From the NCBI GenBank assembly GCA_900169235.1, contig FWCC01000345.1:1-64000 (forward strand): DNA of 64,000 nucleotides, given 5' to 3'. The notes below the pieces were generated by a model that searched no databases, was not told where the DNA came from, and worked only from the letters and a program-made list of their open reading frames with translations. Shown piece after piece: positions 46,330 to 59,423 of the stretch. Both the position numbers and the translations under genes were made by a program. Source of the stretch: Zarea fungicola (Eukaryota > Ascomycota > Sordariomycetes > Hypocreales > Cordycipitaceae). The first letter of the stretch is position 1; every line of letters begins with the position of its first letter.

Positions 46330-47892
46330 TCATCGGCCTTTGGTACTGGCAAAGAGGTCGGGAAAGTGTTCCTTGGCATATTGTTCGCAGGCTTTTGCAG
46401 GCTTGCCAACCTTTTGACCAATAACCTTCCACTTGTTGTTTTCGTAGTCTTTGATTGCGTTCAAGAGTGCCTGGCTTTCGTCTTCTGCAAACTCGGCATA
46501 ATGCATATCCTGTACAAGTGTTGTTAGTGAGTAAAAAATTGTGACCGACATGGCATCAAAGGGCAAGAGCAGACAAACCTTGTACCAATGCTTCTTGACG
46601 GAACCTTCGGTTCTCGTAGGAAACGTCTTGGCAATCTCGGCCCAACTATTGCCAGCGTCACGCATTTGCTTGAGGCGCAATTCTTCCTGGGGCGTCCAGG
46701 GCGTGTTTGTTCTGCTCTTCTTGGCGGGGGGTTGTGAAGGCGTGGCGGTGCCATCTTCGACGGGAGCCGGCGCGACTGGAGGGGCTGCGGATTGAGCAGT
46801 CGCGGGCGTCGGGGCCGAGGCCAGACCGGGGGCGACGGCAGGGACAGCGACTGGGGTAGCAGGCGAGGGCGCCGCGCCGGGGGCGGGTCGTTTGTTGCGC
46901 TGGCGACTGGGCTGGGGTGTGGGAGTCGGGGTTTGCTGCTGGGATGAGGGCCCCGACGGTGGTTGTTGCTGCTGGGGAGGGACGTTCATGGGCGGCTGGA
47001 CGGGCGTAGGATGCTGCGAGTGTGGTGGCATGCCGGGCTGAGTAGGGTAGGGAAAGTCGATGCGCTCGTTGCGCCTAGCCGCCATGTCGGTTGGCGGGTA
47101 GGGATTGTTGCTATCGAAGGATGTTGGATTAGCGTTTTATGTTGACCGGTTTTGGGAGAGCAAGGCGCAATATAACAGTGACTGCAAGACAGAGAGAGAC
47201 AAAGGGAAAAGGGGATACGGAAAAGTAAAAGAGGCAAGACGTGGTATATCACTGTGTATGTAGTGGTCGCAAAACGTATCAGGTTGGTGGGAGTTGACTG
47301 CTAGCAGCAATGACATTGTACAAGTGACGCGCCAAGTGATGGGCAAGATATATCAAGAAAGGGTGCAGGATGCCGGCCGGGGCAATCGCAACGCAGCGCA
47401 GCGCAGGCAGGTAGCGTAGCGTTTGACATCAGGCCAGGCATGGATCTGTCGGGGGTCATGGCCGTTGGGGAGCGAGCGGGCCGTCATACAGAAAGCTCCT
47501 GAGAGCTGGTACAGGAATTGGGCAACAGCCAGCCAGACAGGCCGACGGCCAGGCAAGGCCATGTTGACAATGCCTGCATACGTCGCATAGGACGCATGTT
47601 TTTCGGAGGAAAACGAGGCTGGCAGCTGCCGGTCAGGGGGGGGAGATGGGCAGTACGGAGGTACAGACGGGGAGAGAAAGAGGGACAAGGGAGATGAAGG
47701 GGAGGGGAGAAAGAGGAAGCTGGGGAGGACGAGGGAACAAGGACACAAGAGTACAAGAGTACGACAAGACGGCAAGGGCAGTAAGAAAATGACAAGAGGA
47801 CAGACAGGGGCAACTTACTGCATGACATTGGGCTGGTGGGTAGAGTTTGAGTAGACATACTCGGGCACGGGGCCGACTTGCCACTGCTCCAT
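46330..47892 (-). CDS. Myb/SANT-like DNA-binding protein
   Basis: Three coding exons (47892-47819, 47110-46579, 46509-46330) give 261 residues. The start MEQWQVGPVPEYVY lies in a short first coding exon, and the next intron is long for this genome (708 nt). After a Pro/Gln/Ala-rich region comes TPWTPQEELRLKQMRDAGNSWAEIAKTFPTRTEGSVKKHWYK, a Myb-type DNA-binding repeat with the expected spaced tryptophans. A C-terminal second helical region follows (DYENNKWKVIGQKVGKPAKACEQYAKEHF), so the protein may have two Myb-like units. A non-coding 5' exon is likely upstream (donor GTAAGT at 48796, acceptor at 47911, 886 nt intron). It is probably nuclear. It is divergent from a second Myb-like gene 7 kb away. 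Confidence 0.82.
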
Positions 47893-48361
47893 GATGTCGG
47901 GGCGGGCGGACTGGAGAGGAGAAGAAGAATGGTTAGTAGGGAGCAATCAAAGAAAGGCACGCAAGACGCGGTGGAATCTGAAATGAAAGCTGCGCTGCAA
48001 AGCAAAGCAATGCGGTGCAAACGCGCTGTGTACGTCGTGATGGCTTGGCGAGTGGTGGGGGAGTTGTAGCAGATAGACAGGATGATTGTACACGAGGCGA
48101 CACTAGGGGAGGTGTTGGTACTGCGCGCGACCACACGTTTCGTCTTTTTTTCCTCGTTATTTTTTCTGCTCGTCTTGTCGGTTTGCTGCATGTAGAGAAT
48201 CTTGTTTCTGCAATGCGATGCGACCAAGGAATTGGTAGAGATGAGTGCGCGCGCGGTCGCAGTCTCTGTCGCGGTCGCTGTCGCTATTACAATCGGGCGC
48301 AAACAGATGACGATGACGACGGTGGTAGTATCAAGGCGGGCTTCGGCAGCGCAAGGATGCA

Positions 48362-48400
48362 GTAGGTTGAGCAGGTTGAGCAGGCTGAGCAGGTTGAGCC
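48362..48400. repeat. 9 bp tandem repeat
   Basis: Four copies of (C/T)AGG(T/C)TGAG in tandem. Low complexity; in one frame it would encode a short repeat of AQPAQPAQP type on the minus strand, but no gene supports it. Confidence 0.6.
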
Positions 48401-50187
48401 GCGTCTTGTTCTTTTTCGGCGTAGTCGTACAGGCTCAAAAGAGAAAAGGTGACGACATGACGGATGCGGATCACGGTTGCCGGGCGTCGTTTTCCTTTTC
48501 TTGTATTTGCGTGGCGCGGGGAAGAGCTTCTCTTGGTTTGCTGCTCGGGGGGCGCAATGGTTCCTGGCGTCGATCGGGTTGCGGGTTTGTGCATTTTTTA
48601 ATGAAGACGTGGGGCGGCGGCGCGCGCGACATGAAGAGACGAAGCAAGGGGGTTTGGTTTTTTTTTTCGGTGGCCACGCGCAGAAAAGAGGCAAAACGGC
48701 GCAGATGCTTGTTTGTCGTCTCCAAGGGGGGGGGAGTCGCTCCAAGGAAAAGGAAAAGAGTGTAATAAAAATATGGCAAGGAAGCGCAAAACTTACATTA
48801 GATTGGGGATAGATGGAGGAGATGAAAACAGAGAGTGGCCTGCAATGGAGAAGCAGCGAGACCAGGGTAAAAGAAAAGAAACCGAGTGGCCCGTATGGAC
48901 TGAAGAGCAAGAGCCAGGCAATGAGAGAGAATGGCGACGCAAGGCCGAAGAGACTGGGAGGCGATGCGCGACTGGACGACTGGACGAGCGGTGGCTGGGG
49001 ATTGGCGAGCTCTGGGTGGGAGCTGGGAGCTCTAGAGGCAAATGATGCGCTGAGCTTCAAGACGGACTGGGGAACGCTTTTCTTGACGCCACACTCGGTT
49101 CACTGTGTTTGCAACGGTGGCGCAGCAAGAAGAAAAAAAAGAAGAAAGAGAAAAGAAGAAGAACTCTGTGAATTGTTAGTCTTTGCAAGTTTCTCTTTCA
49201 ACTATGCTCTGTGGTTTGGTGTGTCATGGTAGCGTCGTCACTCTCTTCTCTCTAGTGTGGCTGTGACTCTTGCTTCCCAAATAACAAAAGTGGCTGGGGG
49301 CACTCGCCCACTGCCACCAGCCAAACACGACCATGACACGAACATGACCCAAGAGGGGGAGGGAGAAGAAGGGGGAGGCGAATCAGATCATGTCGAGGGA
49401 GCGCCCAAGAAGCACAAGAAGAAATCATGAAAAGCTACCATCGGCAAGAAAAATCACACACGTACCTGATGACTGATGCGGATGAATAGTTGGACAAGAA
49501 ACAATATACCACAATGGGCGTTTGTTTGAATCGCCCTCGTCGTCGTCTCCTTGTCTGTCGCTGTCGCGATGCAGTCACTCACTGATCAGTGGGACCCCGG
49601 GGGAGCAAAAGCCGGCAGTAGAGCCTGTAGGGACCAGGTGAAGGGTGTGTGGCACTGAGAGCAGCACTCAAAGTACCAGAGACAGCAGGTTGCGATGGTG
49701 GAGGAGTAAAAGTACCTCGAGCACAAGTCACTCGCACGAGGCCTTGGGGTTAGTCTCGACAGGCAGCTGGAGCCAGAGCAGGTCACTCGACTTTGGCCGA
49801 GTAAACAGTTGGTAGAGTTTGCAGGGAGAAATGTAGGGAGGTTGGGGACTGGCCAAGTACACATACAACCTTGTGCCTGCAGTGGGGCCACCGGGTGGCT
49901 GGGGTCAGTCTGCACTGTACACGCACACTGTAAGCTCTCTGCTTTGTATGCTGCATCTACACAGTGCCGCCCTTGAGCGCCATTCTGCATCAACCATCAA
50001 CCCAATGCACCCCGCGCTCAGACCACTTCAGCCCACAATGGAGCAGCAAGTCCGTATCTGGTACTTGTGGCTTTCCACTGCCGGCTCTTCTTGCCCATTC
50101 AAAACCCATTGAAAAAAAGATATAAATAAAATAAATAAAATAAAATGCAATGGAGATAATAAACAGACCTTCTTTAATCCCTAGAGA

Positions 50188-50215
50188 GTATTCCGTATAC
50201 TCCGTACTCCGTAGA
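50188..50215. repeat. iterated TACTCCGTA motif
   Basis: Three tandem-like units of TATTCCGTA/TACTCCGTA. I recall this motif as scattered across genomes of related fungi; its role is unknown. Confidence 0.45.
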
Positions 50216-50955
50216 GTAAACGCTCTCCCTGTTCTCATCCAGTTCCCTCCCCCAGACAAGACATTCCCACTCAAAAGGCGCATGTGCCAGTGGTTGTAGA
50301 GTCCGACCGCCACGGCTGGCAACCCGCGCGCCAGTCGCAATGGCAATTCTAAAAGAAAATAAATAAAAAATAAAAAATAAAAAAGGGACGGATCATTTGT
50401 TTCTTTTCCATTCGTAGCCGCCCTACTTTCATCCCAAACTCTATCCTACCCGGTATCGATACTGTCCGTACCAATACCTCCATCGCGTCGGCCTGATCCG
50501 CGCTACCGAGCCTGCCAGGGTACGTACCTACCTACCTGCCTGCCTGCAACAAGTGTACGCATGTACAATACATGCTGCCCAGACTAGCGCCCCGTCTCCG
50601 GTACCTCCCCGGCACTCGTCCTCCTCCATCACTCTCCCTGCATCCAACCATCTGCCATGTATCCGATACAACCTCCATGTCCCATCCTGTACATCCTGTA
50701 CGCACCCTGTTCAGAAAAGAACATGATGCCCGCCAACGCCAAACGAACAATCAATCGCCCGCCCCCACAGCTCTCAAGCGTCCGCTACTTGCTGACCGTG
50801 TACCTCGCTCTGGTCGGATGACTCCGAACTTGTATCCATCAGGCCGCAGCCTTTTTTTAGACTTTATACCGAGTATTATACCCAAGACATGTTCAATGAC
50901 ACCTTGTACAGACCAAACCCATCCAATGGCTTCAACCGTCGACGTTGCTCTTTGC

Positions 50956-50982
50956 CCATCCATCCATCCATCCATCCATCCC
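50956..50982. repeat. CCAT microsatellite
   Basis: About six CCAT units in tandem. Confidence 0.7.
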
Positions 50983-53900
50983 ATGGCTTGACCCGTTGCC
51001 GCTGATGAAGACGCCATGCGCCTCGTCTTTGTCATAATAGCCATTGTATTTACTATTAGGCCCATATTTCCCCCCTAAAGGATTATTTCCTGCACACGCA
51101 CAGTCCCCCAAGTAACACTGCCTCAGTGCAGGCGGGCCAGAAACAAGCTGCACTAGACTGTTGACACGTGAAGAAAAGAACGGCATGCATCACCGCTGCA
51201 TCACCACTGCATCCAATTGTAGTTGACAGAAGGAGTCTTTGCAGCAAGAACTAATATAAATGCTCTCATGCTGTTATAATCACTCTACTTGCCTTTGGCA
51301 AGCTTGCGTTGGCTCTTTCGCTGAGCCGCAACGCTGCTGTAGGGTAGCCCAACACTCCTACCAACATTCCAACCCAAACATGATGCAAACAAACACAAGA
51401 TGATTTCATACATTTCATCTCTACTTGCTTTCCCGTCTCTCTATTCCCAATTCCATCCATCCACATGAGCCAATCCCAAACATACTGCTCTCTGCTATTA
51501 TACCGCCACTTGGACCGCGACATCCCCCAAACGCTGCTCAAACTGCTTGAAACGCCTCGACCCCTACTCTTCATGCCAAACGAACGCTCTTCACACGGCC
51601 CCCCAATCCTCCAGACCCTGCTCCATACACCGCACACCATCCTCACATCCCATTGGTCTCCCCAACCGTGCAAGGCTTGGGTGATTTCACGGGGCCATGA
51701 TAAGAACAGACAATAAACCACTGGCTAATCCCCGATGCAAAGCCTCGATCGGAATGTCTCTGTCCCGGCCGCCAACTGACCCCGTGTTGCCTCGAGATCG
51801 TCTGGTCTCTCCAAGCTCCGCAAAACAAGCTCACCGCATCACCTGCTCATGCCCATGAAACTGCCTCCAACAAACTTGCCAGCCAATATCTCGGCACAAC
51901 ATGGTATACTAAACCATCCCGTCGGGGCTCACCACGGGACATGTTCAGACCGACTTGTCCCTAGACGAATAAGCGACAGACCATCTGAACAAGTTTCCCA
52001 ATACACAAATCTTACCCGGGGTAACTATCCCAAAGGCCGGCCATCCCGACACGATCAACATCTTCAACACCCCCCCATAATGGGTGTTGCCTTGACAGAA
52101 GTAGTCGTCGATGGCCTTGAAACCGCAATTAAAATTGACGTCAGAATCCTATGCAAAGCAAGCCACGCAGATGGACCAGAAACCATACACCACCAAAACT
52201 GCTTGCTCAAAGTTTTAGCTGGTGGCTTTTAATTTTTTACGTTTTTGACAAGAGTCGAAACACATTGGCATGGAACAAATTAGATACTGCCGGAGCTGTC
52301 TGAGCCGGCGGGATTGATTTCCCATAAAGTTGCCGATAGTTGTTGGACTGTCGACTACCCACCAACAACTGATGGCGCCCAAGAAAGGCCTCGTCAAGTT
52401 GACCAAAAAATCATGCTGCCTCCAACCTTGCCAGATGCCCTGAGCAAACAATTAAAAGAAAAGTATATGAGACGCGTCAAATTAGTGTGCTGTGTCGCCT
52501 CTCTTTATCAAAACTCATCCGTTGATCACGTCGACGACAAATTTCTTACTCCAAACGTAACCATTCCTTGGAGTATCTGCTCGTGATGCCCACGCCTCTC
52601 AATTCAGCTACCAGCACTCTGTACTCTGTAAATAAAAAGTAAAAGCGCGCGCAATCAATCCATGCCGTACCCACCTATAACTGCTGTCGAAAATTATTAA
52701 TTGACAACAAGGCGATGGTAATTTATAGTGCCTTAGTTCGGTTTCAACACACCATCCCTGTCGGTCCCCTTTGTGGCGCAGGGATACTTGAGTTTCATGC
52801 CAAAAAATAACAAGAAGCAAAAACAATGCAGCAGAAAATCGACCCAGAAAAATGGCCAGGGACCGAATTTTGACAGGTGAGATATAGATTGCAAAAGTTT
52901 CTATTTACAGTCCGCAACAAACTCCAGCACTTGTCTTTGCGTGGTCGACCGTACCAGTACCATGGCAATCGCCTTGCACAAATCCAACCAAAGAAGAAAG
53001 AATGAAGAAAGAAAAAAAAAAGATTAAAAACATCACTCAGTTCTCTCTTGTTTCCCTCATCATGATTACACTTTACACGAACAAATGAATCCACTCCACG
53101 AAACAGATCAGCCTCAACTGTATGCCCACATTTGTTCAAACCAAACAAACAGCCCCCAGCAACAGGGATCTTATGCTACAGGCACAGTATCGACTACCAA
53201 CTCCCTGCGTGGGCGCCAGACCTCCAGCAGCAGAGACTGTCAAACCAGGCACGAACCCGCCTGGCTGGCTGCCCTGTCCGCTACTGGACCCAAGCTCCCC
53301 TGACGCCAACTACTGGTCCGCTACACAACCGACGCCGAAACGTTCAACTCTGGTGTCCTGTGGATCCTGGGGCAAGCAAACATCAACTAGTTACAAGCAA
53401 TACTTTACTATTCGTTTTACTATTCGTTAGAGTTATTAGTAGATCAGATGCCAAGAAGCTCACGTCACAGTCTTGTTAACTTGCCAATCCAATGACAAAG
53501 GCGGCATGTCCCCAGGTGCAGTAGCACAACTGTAGGCGCCAGGTTTTTTTTTTTTTTAAATTGATAATTCCAACCAGCTTGCCAGAAAGAAAAGCATAGG
53601 CCTACAGCTAGTTACCATTGCAGCAAGACTAATCCATATCTGCTTACCTGACCGATATGGCGGACGCCAGTCCAAGCGGGCAGTAGCTGGCCTTAATAGA
53701 ATGCCACAAAATAATAGCAGCAATTGGCCCGAGGTTCGACAATGTAGAAAACAAACAAGCCCTTGGCTTGTGGAAAAGTGAGATGGCCGCTGAATGCCGG
53801 CAGCGGGGCTGACGGTGAGCCCGACTTACCTTGCTTCGCCTGCCGTCCCTGGACAAGGCCGCATAATCGAAACGAGACTGGAATATGCCCACGCCGTTGC

Positions 53901-54919
53901 ATTTTATGCAAAAGGAAAACCGCCTACGCAGGACACCGTCATCTCATAGCTGCCCTGCTCCAACAACTGCCAGATTCGTCCATTGTCGAAACTTTGCAAC
54001 GCCCTCCAACCCAAAGACGGTCTGACCAGTGTGCCGTGTCAATTGTTACGAAACAAACACCGTCATCCGGCCATCTTTTATTCTCTCATCAACCGAACCG
54101 GACCAAACCTTGAGCCGTTCTGTCCAAGAAATGGAGCTTGGCACCGTCGCTAGCCCTGGGCTGGCCGGGACCAGGCCTGTAACAAGGCTAGATCTCATAG
54201 TTGACCAGGGGCTCCCCTTGATGCATGCAGGTACCAAGTTAGTTAGCTGGGCCGTGGCCCCTCCAAACATCAACACCCGCCAAGCTGTTTCTGCCTGCAT
54301 CCATGGCATAATACGCCAAAATAGGATCCACGGGGGGCTCTGTTCTGTTATATCATTGTCTTGTGTCCCCCAACACTAGTTCAGCCTCTGCTGATGTTGT
54401 TTTCTTTCCTTTTGGATTCTTCATTCCCTTTTCGACCATCTCGAGGCGCTGTTGTAAAAGCATCTCTTGTGTCTGCCAAACAGTTGTGCCTTTTTTGCTT
54501 TCATCGTTGCGTATTACCTTTCCTTCCTTCAACCCTGCTTACGAGCGTACTTTCCTTTTACACTATTACATTCCTTTTATTCTTAATTTTTACCTTCTTT
54601 TTCCTGTCGACCAACTGGATTGGCCGCCGACCTTTCTTTTTAATTACAATACGCAACTTTTGAAACAACAGTCAACTGCATCCAACTAATATCGATACCT
54701 TCCTTTTTCACTGGCACACACACCTGATTGCTTGGTACCCTGCTAATCACGACAAATCAAACCTACACGGCTACAACAGCACTGTTTCCACTAAACCATC
54801 AATTAATTGAAAGCATCATTGGCCTGGCTGCCGATACATCAACATTATCCCCTACTTGAACTACTCGCTACAATCTTACGCCGATAGCCGTAATCGAGGT
54901 GACTCTGTCATTGGTGGAC

Positions 54920-55879
54920 ATGTCCCGAACACAAACTATTTCGCCTCATACCGTTGAGATGCAACAGACGCATGCAAGCAGGAATAAGAAGAATGCCATG
55001 ACGGGTGGTGGCCGCGCATGGAGAGAGGACGAGGCAAGTTTAAAAATGGTTGTATAAAAGGCTGCTTTTGCTTTTGCTAACACACTTTGATAGGAGGCAT
55101 ACCTGCTCCGCACCCGGCTTCAGAAGATGCCGTATAAGCACATTGCCGCACATTTGAACAAGACCGAGCTTGCGTGTCGGCTGCACTATCACCAGCTTTC
55201 TCACGGAAGCAGTCGCCGCAAGCGCACCGCGTCGACGTCGTCTGGGTCCGACCAATCCCCAGTCATGACAGCATTGACTCCGAGTCCTCATCACGAGCGC
55301 ATCGCCCGCTCCATCTCACCGCCAAGCCGACACGACGGACGCTTCACCATGACGCCGCCTCCCCAGCACAACGATGTTCACCTTCCCAGTATCGTGGCCA
55401 ACGGCTGCTCGCCGCACATGGCACCAATCCTGCCCAAGCCCGCCTCCATGGGCTTCAACTCGCGCGCCAGCTCGCCGCTGGGCTATGCCACCTCCCTCTC
55501 CGAGCCGCATACCACCCAGCTCCCGCCCGTCTCCTTTCGCCGCGAGTCGTCGCTCCCCGTTGGCCCGTCGTCGCTTCGCCTGGATGGCGGCCTGCCGCTT
55601 CCCTCGTCATCCACCCACACGCCCGCCCACGTGGACCTCAACCGCCTGCAATCCGTCTACGCCGCCCACCGCGATAAGTTCTGGGACCTCGTCGCCACAG
55701 AGTATGGGTCTACGCTCGCCCCTGCCACGCTCGAAAAGGCATGGAGGACGGGTCGCTGCTGCAGCCCTGCCTATGGCCCCCTTGCCAGTCCCAAGGAAGA
55801 CGAAACAATGAGCATGAGCCGAGCCATGGCGGCGTCACGAGACAAGACGAGAATATCTTCCCTCATTTCGACTGACTAG
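54920..55879 (+). CDS. Myb-like protein with Trp-poor SANT domain
   Basis: Two exons (54920-55033 and 55094-55879) give 299 residues. The intron begins with GC (GCAAGT), and splicing is needed to join GRAWREDEE to AYLLRTRLQKMPYKHIA, which reads as the first and second helices of a Myb/SANT domain, ending HLNKTELACRLHYHQLSHG. This domain (about residues 30-75) is followed by a Ser/Pro-rich tail and a C-terminal block AAHRDKFWDLVATEYG...LEKAWRTGRCC. It is likely a nuclear regulator; comparable proteins occur widely in ascomycetes and are mostly uncharacterised. The long 5' region suggests complex control. Confidence 0.8.
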
Positions 55880-57102
55880 AAAGAAATGCAAATGGTAACG
55901 GGGGGGTGGGCATTATTGCAATTCTTGTGTGTTCGCGTTGTCATTTTCTTTTATCTTCTTCTTGCTTGCTTTGGGTGCGAAATAGTTCTTAATATGTACG
56001 GGGAGGCCTAGCTTGATTATAATGGGTTTTCTACTTTTTGACAGAGAGCGAGCGGGATTTTGTCATGCAAGGCGCCTTGGGAAAAACCTTTGTTCTGATT
56101 TTGATGAAACGGCTGAACGACTGAACACTGCCAAGACACAAATGGATCTTTCGACCTGTTTGTTTTTGGCTTGACCTTTGCATAAAATTGATTTACACTG
56201 GCGGTGGTGGCACTATTTTATTTATTCTTCCTTTTTTTCGCAAAAAGATGCATCTTTCTGTGTGTAAAACGTCAACGTTGGTGAACAAGGCTATCGGTAA
56301 GCAGCCTGTAACAGCTTCAAGACATGCCATTGGTGCATCCTGAACACAGGCGCGAGCGTCTCGACACAAATGTTTCGAGCATGGTGCGACGAGGCACACG
56401 CTGTTTCAGATGGTGTAGGAGACACGGTAGAGTTATACGACCCTTGCATAAACTTGTGACTTGGTCTGAAGAACACAAAGGATGGATCTGGCCAGTAAGA
56501 AAGGAATTGAGTAAAGGCTAATTGCTACATCACAACTGAAAGAAGTCAATTGCCACGTCGGACAGAAGACCGCAGCTCACAGGAAATGTGGCGTGCAGTA
56601 AGCCTCCTCATTGCCGAGCGATGCCGGCAGCGATGGCCCAGGGCGCCGCGGGGAACAAATTACAGCACGGCCTACAGCCTCGAAAGTAGCCACTCACGTC
56701 GCTGGCATACAAGCTGACAATCGTCATAGTGGATGGGCCGGGTGCCGGGCTAATGCAAACCGGCGTGGATAGGAACGCCCGCCGGAGCTTCTAAATGCGG
56801 GGAGCTGTCCATGATTCTCGCGGGGGAAGCTGCCCGCCTTTGCATTTATCTACCATCTTCATACGTAGCACGCAGGACTTGCTTCTTCTGTGTCATTTAT
56901 AATTGGGATTTGTGCTATATACTTTCCCTTTTACTGAGTGGCTTCCAGTCTTGGTTCGGGCCAACCTCACCAGGACGCTACACACAAGTAATTAGAGACG
57001 ACAGCAGCAAGCAACGATTGCTTACGCAAAAGAAGCTGATTTTGCCCTCAATTAGATAATCAAGTCCAAAAACCAAAGAGCCAAAAGCGTACCGAAGCAA
57101 AC
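55880..57102. other. intergenic
   Basis: 1.2 kb. It contains the 3' UTR of the Myb-like gene and the promoter of the dehydratase. No gene is recognised; small frames at 56193-56520 are featureless. Confidence 0.45.
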
Positions 57103-59101
57103 ATGTCCAGCAATACAGCCCCGGTCGCCCCTGGCCCAGATCCCAAATCCTCACCCGACTTTATTCAATTCAAATGTCTCCCTCCAGGCGATGCCCTTAA
57201 CCGCTGGTCGGCGACAGTCACGCGAGAGCATGACTTTCCTGGTGCGCAGGCCATGCTATATGGTGCGGGAGTACCGGATGACAAGACAATGAAGAATGCG
57301 CCACAGGTAGGCATCGCGACTGTCTGGTGGCAGGGCAATCCGTGCAAGTACGTATACAACCACACAAACGAAAGCCGGCGCAAGCCGAACCATCGCGTCG
57401 TCGCTAACAAGAGAGCATAGTACTCACTGTAAGCGAAGGGCTTGATTAAAGTCTGATGCATTTATTAAAGTCGTATTAGTGCTGGACTTTGGCCAGATTG
57501 TGAAGCGCGCGGTTGAAAAGGAAGGCATGCTCGGTTGGCAATTCAACACCATTGGCGTTTCCGACGCCATCACCATGGGCGGCGACGGTACGTGGCTTTG
57601 GTCCAGTTGAGATGGCTTTAACCCAAGATATTAACACCACATAGGCATGCGCTTCTCTCTCCAGTCTCGCGAAATCATTGCCGACTCCATCGAGTCCGTT
57701 ACATGCGCGCAGCACCACGATGCCAACATCTCCATCCCCGGCTGCGACAAGAATATGCCGGGCGTCGTCATGGCGGCCGCACGACACAACCGACCCTTTA
57801 TAATGATCTACGGTGGCACGATCCGCAAGGGCCACTCGACCCTTCTTGAAAAGGAAATTAACATCTCGACATGCTACGAGGCAGCAGGCGCCTACTCGTA
57901 CGGCCGTCTGCACGCCGCCACAGACCCCGGCAAGCCCGGCCGCACGAGCAGCGACGTCTTGTCCGATCTCGAGCATCACGCCTGCCCCGGCGCCGGTGCC
58001 TGTGGCGGCATGTACACGGCCAACACCATGGCCACGGCGATTGAAGCCATGGGCCTCACGCTCCCCGGCTCGTCGTCGTACCCGGCGCTGTCCCCGGAAA
58101 AGTCGCGCGAGTGCGAGCGCGCCGCCGAGGTCATCAAGACGACCATGGCCAAGGACCTCCGCCCGCGGGACCTCATGACGCGCGCCGCCTTTGAGAACGC
58201 GCTGGTCCTGACCATGATCCTCGGCGGCTCGACCAACGGCGTGCTGCACTTCCTGGCCATGGCCAACACGGCGGGGGTCCCGCTGAGCCTCGACGACGTC
58301 CAGCGCGCCAGCGACCGCACCCCGTACCTCGCAGACCTGGCGCCGAGCGGCAAGTACTTCATGGAGGACCTCTACCAGGTGGGCGGCACCCCGTCGGTGC
58401 TCAAGATGCTCATCGCCAAAAACGTCATTGACGGCTCCATCATGACGGTGACGGGCCAGACGCTCGCCGCCAACGTCGCCGACTGGCCCGCGCTCGACCC
58501 GGGCCAGCAAATCATCCGCCCGCTCGACAACCCCATCAAGGCGAGCGGCCACATCCGCATCCTGCGCGGCAACTTTGCTCCGGGAGGCGCCGTCGCCAAA
58601 ATCACCGGCAAGGAAGGGTTGCGCTTCACGGGCAAAGCCCGCGTGTACGACTGCGAGCGCGACCTCAACACGGCGCTGAGCAAGGGGGAGATCCGCCGCG
58701 AGGACGGCAACCTCGTCATCGTCGTGCGCTACGAGGGCCCCAAGGGAGGGCCCGGCATGCCGGAGCAGCTGCGGGCGTCGGCGGCCATCATGGGCGCGGG
58801 GCTGACCAACGTCGCGCTCGTGACCGACGGCCGGTACAGCGGCGCGTCGCACGGGTTCATTGTCGGGCACGTCGTCCCCGAGGCGGCCGTGGGCGGGCCC
58901 ATTGCGCTGGTGCGCGACGGCGACGCCATGACCATTGACGCCGAGACGAACCGCATCGACGTGGACATTTCCGACGCCGAGATGGAGGCGCGCAAGGCCC
59001 AGTGGACGCCGCCCGAGCCGAGGGTCAAGAGAGGCACGCTGGCCAAGTATGCTCGCCTGGTCGGTGATGCGAGTCACGGTGCAGTGACGGACGGATGGTA
59101 G
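57103..59101 (+). CDS. IlvD/Edd family dihydroxy-acid dehydratase
   Basis: Four exons (57103-57347, 57421-57428, 57480-57587, 57645-59101) give 605 residues. Exon 2 is only 8 nt and is required to give GNPCNTHLLDFGQ. The family cysteines for the iron-sulfur cluster are in GNPC (about 81), PGCDKN (about 154) and CPGAGACGGMYTANTM (about 234-240). Later motifs GSTNGVLHFLAMA and TDGRYSGASHGFIVGHV match the family. The reaction removes water from 2,3-dihydroxy acids to give 2-keto acids, as in branched-chain amino acid synthesis (ILV3) or sugar-acid breakdown. The N-terminus (MSSNTAPVAPGPDPKSS) does not look like a mitochondrial presequence, so this may be a paralog of the mitochondrial enzyme. 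The final exon is markedly GC-rich. Confidence 0.93.
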
Positions 59102-59423
59102 TTGGGGGTTAATAAAAGCGCAACCGTATTTAATTCGCAGGCTGTAAATGGAAACGAAATCCGTGAATCCGACTTATTATTGCAAAGCTAAACTTTCCAT
59201 CATAAACGTGAGTACATGTACTCAACCATTGCTAAAAGTAGGATTTGCTACACCAATTCAATGTCATCATTTGCTCGCTATTATAGTGACAGTAGAAAGA
59301 GGGGGAAAGAGGGAGAAAGAAAAATCAAAAACACATAATGTAATGAATACAAAAGTACAATGTTTGCCGTGTATATGTAAGAAATGCAATGCCTTCCTGT
59401 GAGTGCCCCTTCTGGCCTCCAAA
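59102..59423. other. intergenic, convergent 3' ends
   Basis: 322 bp between the dehydratase and the sorting nexin stops. No gene. Confidence 0.5.

Larger units (their letters stand above)
47893..54919. other. 7 kb gene-free divergent regulatory region
   Basis: No convincing gene lies between the two divergently transcribed Myb-like genes. Part of it (48797 to about 49060) is probably a pyrimidine-rich non-coding 5' exon of the left gene, separated from the coding start by an 886 nt intron. The stretch holds repeats at 48362-48400, 50188-50215 and 50956-50982 and CT-rich tracts near 54390-54660 that suggest a long 5' UTR for the right gene. Frames in 47484-49060 are low-complexity and lack domain features. 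Confidence 0.5.

Noticed and set aside
48362..48400. Tandem 9-mer as a possible CRISPR-like array
   Set aside because: The units are directly adjacent with no spacers, and this is a fungal genome.
47484..49060. Long minus-strand frames (272 and 257 codons) upstream of the Myb-like gene
   Set aside because: Serine/proline/leucine-biased text from pyrimidine-rich DNA, with splice signals indicating a 5' UTR and introns instead.
57476..59077. 533-codon minus-strand frame opposite the dehydratase
   Set aside because: It is a shadow of the GC-rich dehydratase exon; its sequence is Val/Ala/Arg/Gly-biased and lacks any domain, while the plus strand is an unmistakable IlvD/Edd enzyme.
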